Source: Sphaerolaimus hirsutus
Taxonomy: Eukaryota; Nematoda; Chromadorea; Monhysterida; Sphaerolaimidae
DNA length: 64,000 bases
Assembly: GCA_964036195.1 (NCBI GenBank)
Contig: OZ038456.1
Coordinates: 21,925,792 to 21,989,791, forward strand
Direction of reading: 5' to 3'
Shown: positions 59,221-64,000 of the stretch, one piece after another
Layout of the letters: each line of letters starts with the position of its first letter
How positions within the stretch are numbered: position 1 is the stretch's first letter
Made by a program: the position numbers and the translations under genes
The notes under the pieces: generated by a model
Seen by the model: only the letters and a program-made list of their open reading frames with translations
What the model was told of the DNA's origin: nothing
The model's database searches: none

Positions 59221-61677
59221 TCCTCCATAGGACCTCCGCAACGGGACTACATGCCAAGCGGGTTACATGCCAAGCGAGCCTACACCCATAATAACCAATG
59301 CCTATAGGTTGAAAATTGCCGGTCTTGGGGTAGTCATTCCCATATTCGAAGTTTGAAATCTGAATGGCACTAGACCTTTATATTAGGTATAATTTTGATA
59401 TTAAGCTGGTATAATTTTGATTTAAATGTCTATAATCGAAACGATGAATGTTGTTGTGTATTAAGGTTGAAAAAATAAAATAATTAAATCTGCAAAAAAC
59501 AATCAAGACCCGCATAATCAGTAGTAATCCTATAATAGCGCAGAAAAAAATTGGGTACTGAGTGAAGTTGGATAAAAACAACAACAAAGTTTGAATTAAA
59601 TTTTAGTGCCAATCATTTTCACGTTTTAACTTCAATAAACATTTTTGATGAATTAGTGCTGTTTTGGCACTTCATTCGTTCATTTCTAGTGTTTATCCGG
59701 ATAGGTATTCATTTCAACGTGTTTCTACTGAAAAGTATAGGCATCAGCGGTGTGGTTTTTATAAGTTTGATTGCGTTTTTTCTATAAATTTATCGTTATT
59801 ACGTCATTTTTTTGTGTCTGGAGCCGCGCGCCGCGTTTAATCACGAAATTACTATGCAATAAAACAAAAGTGAAAAATGGTCATCCCATTGGCCGGAGTA
59901 GCGACAGAAAAAGCGCCAGGACTTTGGCGCCAAGCGCCAAAATCGCTCTTTGCTTTGCCGCTAGCGCCAAGCGCCAAGGCCAGGCGTTTTGTTCCTGGCT
60001 CCACGGAGATATAGCGCCATGGCGCCAAGGGCGGATGGCGCCACTGCAAACTGCCAAGCGCCATGGCGCTTTTTCCTTTGGCGCCTGTGCCGTGGCGCTT
60101 TTCCAACACTAGGCCGGGCTTCTCAGTGATGAAATGACGCCATTAACTCTGCACCATTTTAGGGCACCATTAGGTGCTAGCGCCATTTTTTGGATAAAAT
60201 GCGCCAATTCTCCCTTATGGCTATAGGCGGCCGCACCATTTTTTTAGTTGGAGAGATTTAGCCTTTGTGACATTTATATTTGGAGCTCAACGTTTGGCGC
60301 CAATGTTTGTGGCGCCATTTTTGGCTCAAGAAAATGCGCCATAGCTATTTGCCTTATAACTTTTGCGGCGCTTGGCGCCCGACGCCAAATAATTTTTTTA
60401 CTGGCGTATTTCCATCAATATTACCGAGGTAGCAATCCAAAAATTGCAGGATATTGATAATTTTGAACATAAAAACCACACCGTACAAAATATTTTCATC
60501 GTTATGTTTTCTCTCCACGTTTTGTTCCACAGAGACTCGATCATGTTTGTTCGAGGAGAAAATATAAAAATATCGTGTTTATTTTTATTTTTTTCCATGT
60601 TTTTTTCTGGTTACATAGGTATAATAATATTATCTGATTATAAGATTTTCCGTCATTATATTAAATTAAACTTTTTTCTGAAATTCACCCATGTATTTTT
60701 GGAACGCTAGGCATGGTGTCAAAGAATATGTACGTAAATATAAGTGTGAAGTAAAAATCATAATTATGATCCCGACAAACAAAATTACATTGTCATTTGC
60801 CCCGGGCGATCATTTTACAGCCGACAACTCCTTATTTTTTATGTAGGCTTGTAAAAAAGTCGAACTATTAATTTTCTCAAAAGATCACACCCAAACTGAT
60901 TGATATAAAGAGCTGTTGTAACAGACACACTAAATCATAACTTCTGTTTCTGTTTTGAACAATATTTTGAACAAAGCCAGGACATTTTCCCAAAATGATT
61001 AGAAAAGTGACGCTATTTTTCTTATCACTTTTCACATTGGTGGTCGTTCTTCACCTCACAAATGTTGGTCCATTCCCTTGTATAAACACTTAGAATAGAA
61101 AAAGTGAATTCGTGAAGTGTCATTTTCAGGTCATTTCGACCCTGTGCCAGTACACATCTAAACCCATTACACATCTAGACAGTCTGCGGATATCTAGCAA
61201 TCAGTGATTACCTGCATGTTGGGTCGATAAACATCAATCATTCAATTGAACACATCGATTTAGTGAAGCGGCGCCTAGCATCATGCATTGTTTCCATTGG
61301 CTATCCCGCCCGCCCAAATTTTATTGGATGATAGTGATATTAGTGGACACGCCCGCTCTACAGCTGGCAGTAAAGACAAAGGCAAAGAGGTCTTTGCTGT
61401 CCAATGTGGTGCCGGAATGTCAAATAATATGTTTATCTTTTAATCCTAGATGTGTGATGGGTAGAATTAGATGAGTGGCGGGTTTAGATGTGTAACGAGT
61501 TTAGATGTGTACTGGGCATCAGTACTAGGCATTTAAAGCGCAATGGAGAACACTTTACCTCAAATCTCGTTAAGTGTGTTGAAGTTTCTTGAACCTCTTC
61601 ACGTTTCCAGCCAACATCCACACAACATCTAAAAAAAATATTTTTTTTGTAGTGAAATTTTTAGCCATTTTTTTCAG
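59221..61677. other. Spacer or intron with GGCGCC palindromes and one MITE
   Basis: 59893-60112 and about 60120-60415 are GGCGCCAAGCGCC elements. 61140-61530 is an inverted-repeat element with TGCCAGTACACATCTAAAC ends. The remainder is AT-rich with no supported exon. Confidence 0.45.
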
Positions 61678-63672
61678 TGTCGTTCCATCGACAACAACTA
61701 TGGGGAACTGATTCGATCGAAGCGACACGAGAACGTCGGTGCGAGTGAATTGAAACTGATGCAACATGGTACGAAAAGGCTGACCAAGTGAGTGGGGGTG
61801 GAAAATGGAAGTTTAGTAGTTTTTGAGTTGACATTGCGCTGAGTTGACAATTTCTTTCACATTTTATTTATCTACACAATATTTGGATGGGCTTCTATGT
61901 TGGTGATATTTATGAACCCATGGTGGCCACGCACACCGCACACCAGTCACTAGGGCTCGAAACTCTATTTTTCTCAAACTCGAGTTCGAGTCGCAACCTC
62001 AAATTTTTTTCGGTCGAGTCGGCGAGTCGAGTCGGGCGAGCCAGTGAAAGATCGAGTCGAGTCGGGCAAAAATCTCAAGTCTCGAGTCGAGTCGGATGCG
62101 TTACTTTTTGGTATGACCTTTGCAGTAATTTTTGATACTGGTTTCTCTACCAATGTTTTCACACACACTTAATGGAGTCTAAATGCCAACAGTTCATTTA
62201 AATATCAAGATAAAGCAAAAATATAACTTTTGATCACTCATGTTTTTACAAATAAAGTTGCAAAAATAAAATTGGCCTAGGGATGGAAAATCTTTTTCAA
62301 CATTTTTTTTTGATCAGTGCCAACATTGTGCAATGCATTTGAGGTGGTGTGTGTCTGTTTCACATGTGGCGCTGCACATGCTAGTTTACTGTCAGATTTT
62401 GGTAAACTCATAAATCGGCTTTGAACACATTTGAATTTACCATAATGATGTATCTGTCAACTGCAGTTGATGGGGATTAAGAATAATTCATTTCAGTAAA
62501 CTCAAATGCATTTTATCGAAGCCGATTTATGAGTTTACCAAAATCTGGCGCTAAACTAGTGTGCACATGCACATTATGTAGAATTGTATGGCAATACGAA
62601 ATTTGAGTTTTAACACCATTCAATACATATACTAAGCCAATCCACAATATATCACGCATGTGGTGTGGAAATGCGCGCTCGCGCGCAAAATTTTTGAAAA
62701 ATAGGTTTAAAATTTCATATCAAAATTGATATTTTAGGACATTATTCAATAGAAACCCTGACTCGAAATTTGCCAAAATTTCGAGTCGAGTCGGGTAAAA
62801 ACCTCGAGTCTCGAGTTTGGGCCATATTTTTCCGGTCGAGTCAGACGAGTCGAGTCGGTACCCTGTTTTACCCTCGAGTCACGAGTCGAGTCGAGTCGAG
62901 TCGAGTCGAGTTCGAGCCCTACCAGTCACCCGTCAAATTTTGGGGAACTCAAATTTAATTTGAATACATGAGTTTGCCAGAATGAATTATTTATTAGGCT
63001 GTCACTTAGGTGACAGACTCCTCATTCTGGTAAAATTTAGATTGATCAAAACGGATTTAAAAGTATCCCAAATTTCAGTGGTGTACTAGTGTACCCAACT
63101 TCTAACTAAGGTAACTTCTAACTTACTAAGGTAACTTCAACTCCTTCAGTTTTATTTGACTTTTTGTAATCATTTTTCACATAATTCTCGAAGTGCATTA
63201 GGTAACTAGTTCACTTAACAACAACATAAATGTATACCATTCCCATACACAGGACAAAACAGCAAACCAGGAAAGTGTTGTTGAAAGATGATGCAAGAGA
63301 GATCAAAAAAATGGAAAAGGCATTGAAAAAGAAAGAGAAAAAGGCTGAAAAAGCTAAGAAAGCTGAAGAGTCAGTTTAGATATTATAAGCTTTTTGGTGA
63401 AAAAATCAAATGAAATTTGAGATCAATTTTTTTACCGCCCAAAAAATTAGCACCACATAAAAGTAGAAAAAAAACATTGCAGAAAGGCAGTTGATATGCT
63501 GAAAGATAGTGTAAAAGAGCAGAAAGCGGCTGAAAAAGCGATGAAGAAAGCCGGAAGGGGGGTTTTAAAATCGAAGAAACAACTGATGAAAGTTCCACCC
63601 AAGGAAATCTTGCCATCTTATGTGGTTGTTTGTGATTCTGGAGCTGAGAATTGTGTCGATGTTAATCCATAA
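61678..63672 (+). CDS. Lys-rich coiled-coil protein, C-terminal exons
   Basis: Three exons join in phase: 61678-61787 (acceptor TTTTTTCAG, donor GTGAGT), 63253-63369 (donor GTCAGT) and 63483-63672 (stop TAA). The product opens CRSIDNNYGELIRSKRHENV and continues ASELKLMQHGTKRLTK. A very charged helix follows, dense in Lys/Glu/Ala (KALKKKEKKAEKAKKAEE), predicted coiled coil, then KAVDMLKDSVKEQ, KAGRGVLKSKKQLMKVPPKE and an end with VVVCDSGAENCVDVNP. Upstream exons are missing; one may be 56651-56767. The first intron contains a 971-bp hAT-like element (61951-62921). No family recognised; the Lys-rich middle is low complexity and would match many proteins by chance. Confidence 0.72.
61951..62921. 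mobile_element. TAGGGCTCGAA hAT-like element with GAGTCGAGTCG arms, TSD CCAGTCAC
   Basis: Perfect TSD at 61943-61950 and 62922-62929. A TTTACCAAAATCTG/CACACTAG-type MITE (about 62370-62575) is nested. It lies in an intron of the Lys-rich gene. A fragment of the same arm motif sits at 50398-50420. Confidence 0.85.
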
Positions 63673-64000
63673 TTTGTTTCGTTTCATTTGAAAGTGTGAT
63701 ATAAAGTTGGATTTCAGCCAAAAGTGTCGCGAGAAAAAAATTCTGTGAAAAATAGTTCATAGGAAATCAGGAAATTTCGTTTAACTTTCAGTTCATTTTT
63801 ATGACAACTCTTTCGCTGTTATGTCAACTTTATACTGTATTTACTCATTAAGAAACAGAAAAACAGAAACAGCAAACAGAAAAAAATCGAGACCAAAATT
63901 CGACCATTCACGTACCATTATTGAAGTAAATACGGTAATGTGATCATGTTAATATTTGGCTTTGAAATCGAAATAGTTAAATTGCATTGGGAATAATCAG
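63673..64000. other. 3' flank of the Lys-rich gene
   Basis: AT-rich; no exon or recognised repeat beyond AAACAGAAAAACAGAAAC at about 63853. No clear AATAAA. Confidence 0.3.

Noticed and set aside
61283..61474. 63-codon ORF as an upstream exon of the Lys-rich gene.
   Set aside because: It lies between inverted TACACATCTAAAC ends (61140-61530), so it is internal to a MITE, and no splice sites fit.

Overview
The window reads as part of an invertebrate animal nuclear genome. It is AT-rich, its genes are split by GT-AG introns, and its gene families are eukaryotic, one of them (the BAHD1/TNRC18/winged-eye BAH family) animal-specific. I cannot name the species. Most of the sequence is short non-autonomous DNA transposons, often nested, many with clean 8-bp target-site duplications (TSDs) of the hAT type.

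Genes. On the minus strand two conserved RNA-processing genes lie in tandem: an EXOSC1/CSL4-like exosome cap subunit (start 7620, stop 4407, seven exons, in-phase reading from start to stop) and a ZNHIT6/BCD1-like box C/D snoRNP assembly factor (start 3979, five exons seen, 3' end off the left edge). A plus-strand start exon at 8164 faces EXOSC1 head to head. From 39597 to 55174 (+) there is a 14-exon run of a BAHD1/TNRC18/winged-eye-like chromatin gene ending in a BAH domain; exons at 8164 and 25120 are phase-compatible and may be its 5' part. A further plus-strand gene with a Lys-rich C-terminus ends at 63672, and an exon at 56651 may be its start.

Main observation. Two different MITE families (called IntA and IntB here) supply whole introns in conserved genes. 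IntB is exactly the intron 6589-6815 in EXOSC1. IntA is exactly the intron 41599-41748 in the BAH gene. A second IntA copy (7393-7577) interrupts EXOSC1 between flanking copies of CCCTGGTG. Both families begin GTGCC (or close) and end GGC next to a duplicated CCCAG or CCCTG, so insertion itself places GT at one end and usually AG at the other. These behave as introners, intron-generating transposons, caught in three conserved coding contexts within one window.

Region by region: 1-4 kb ZNHIT6 with a hAT element in an intron; 4.4-7.6 kb EXOSC1; 7.6-8.2 kb shared promoter interval; 8.2-39.6 kb almost entirely nested MITEs with one likely exon at 25.1 kb; 39.6-55.2 kb the BAH gene; 55.2-64 kb repeats and the Lys-rich gene. 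No rRNA, tRNA or CRISPR array was seen.
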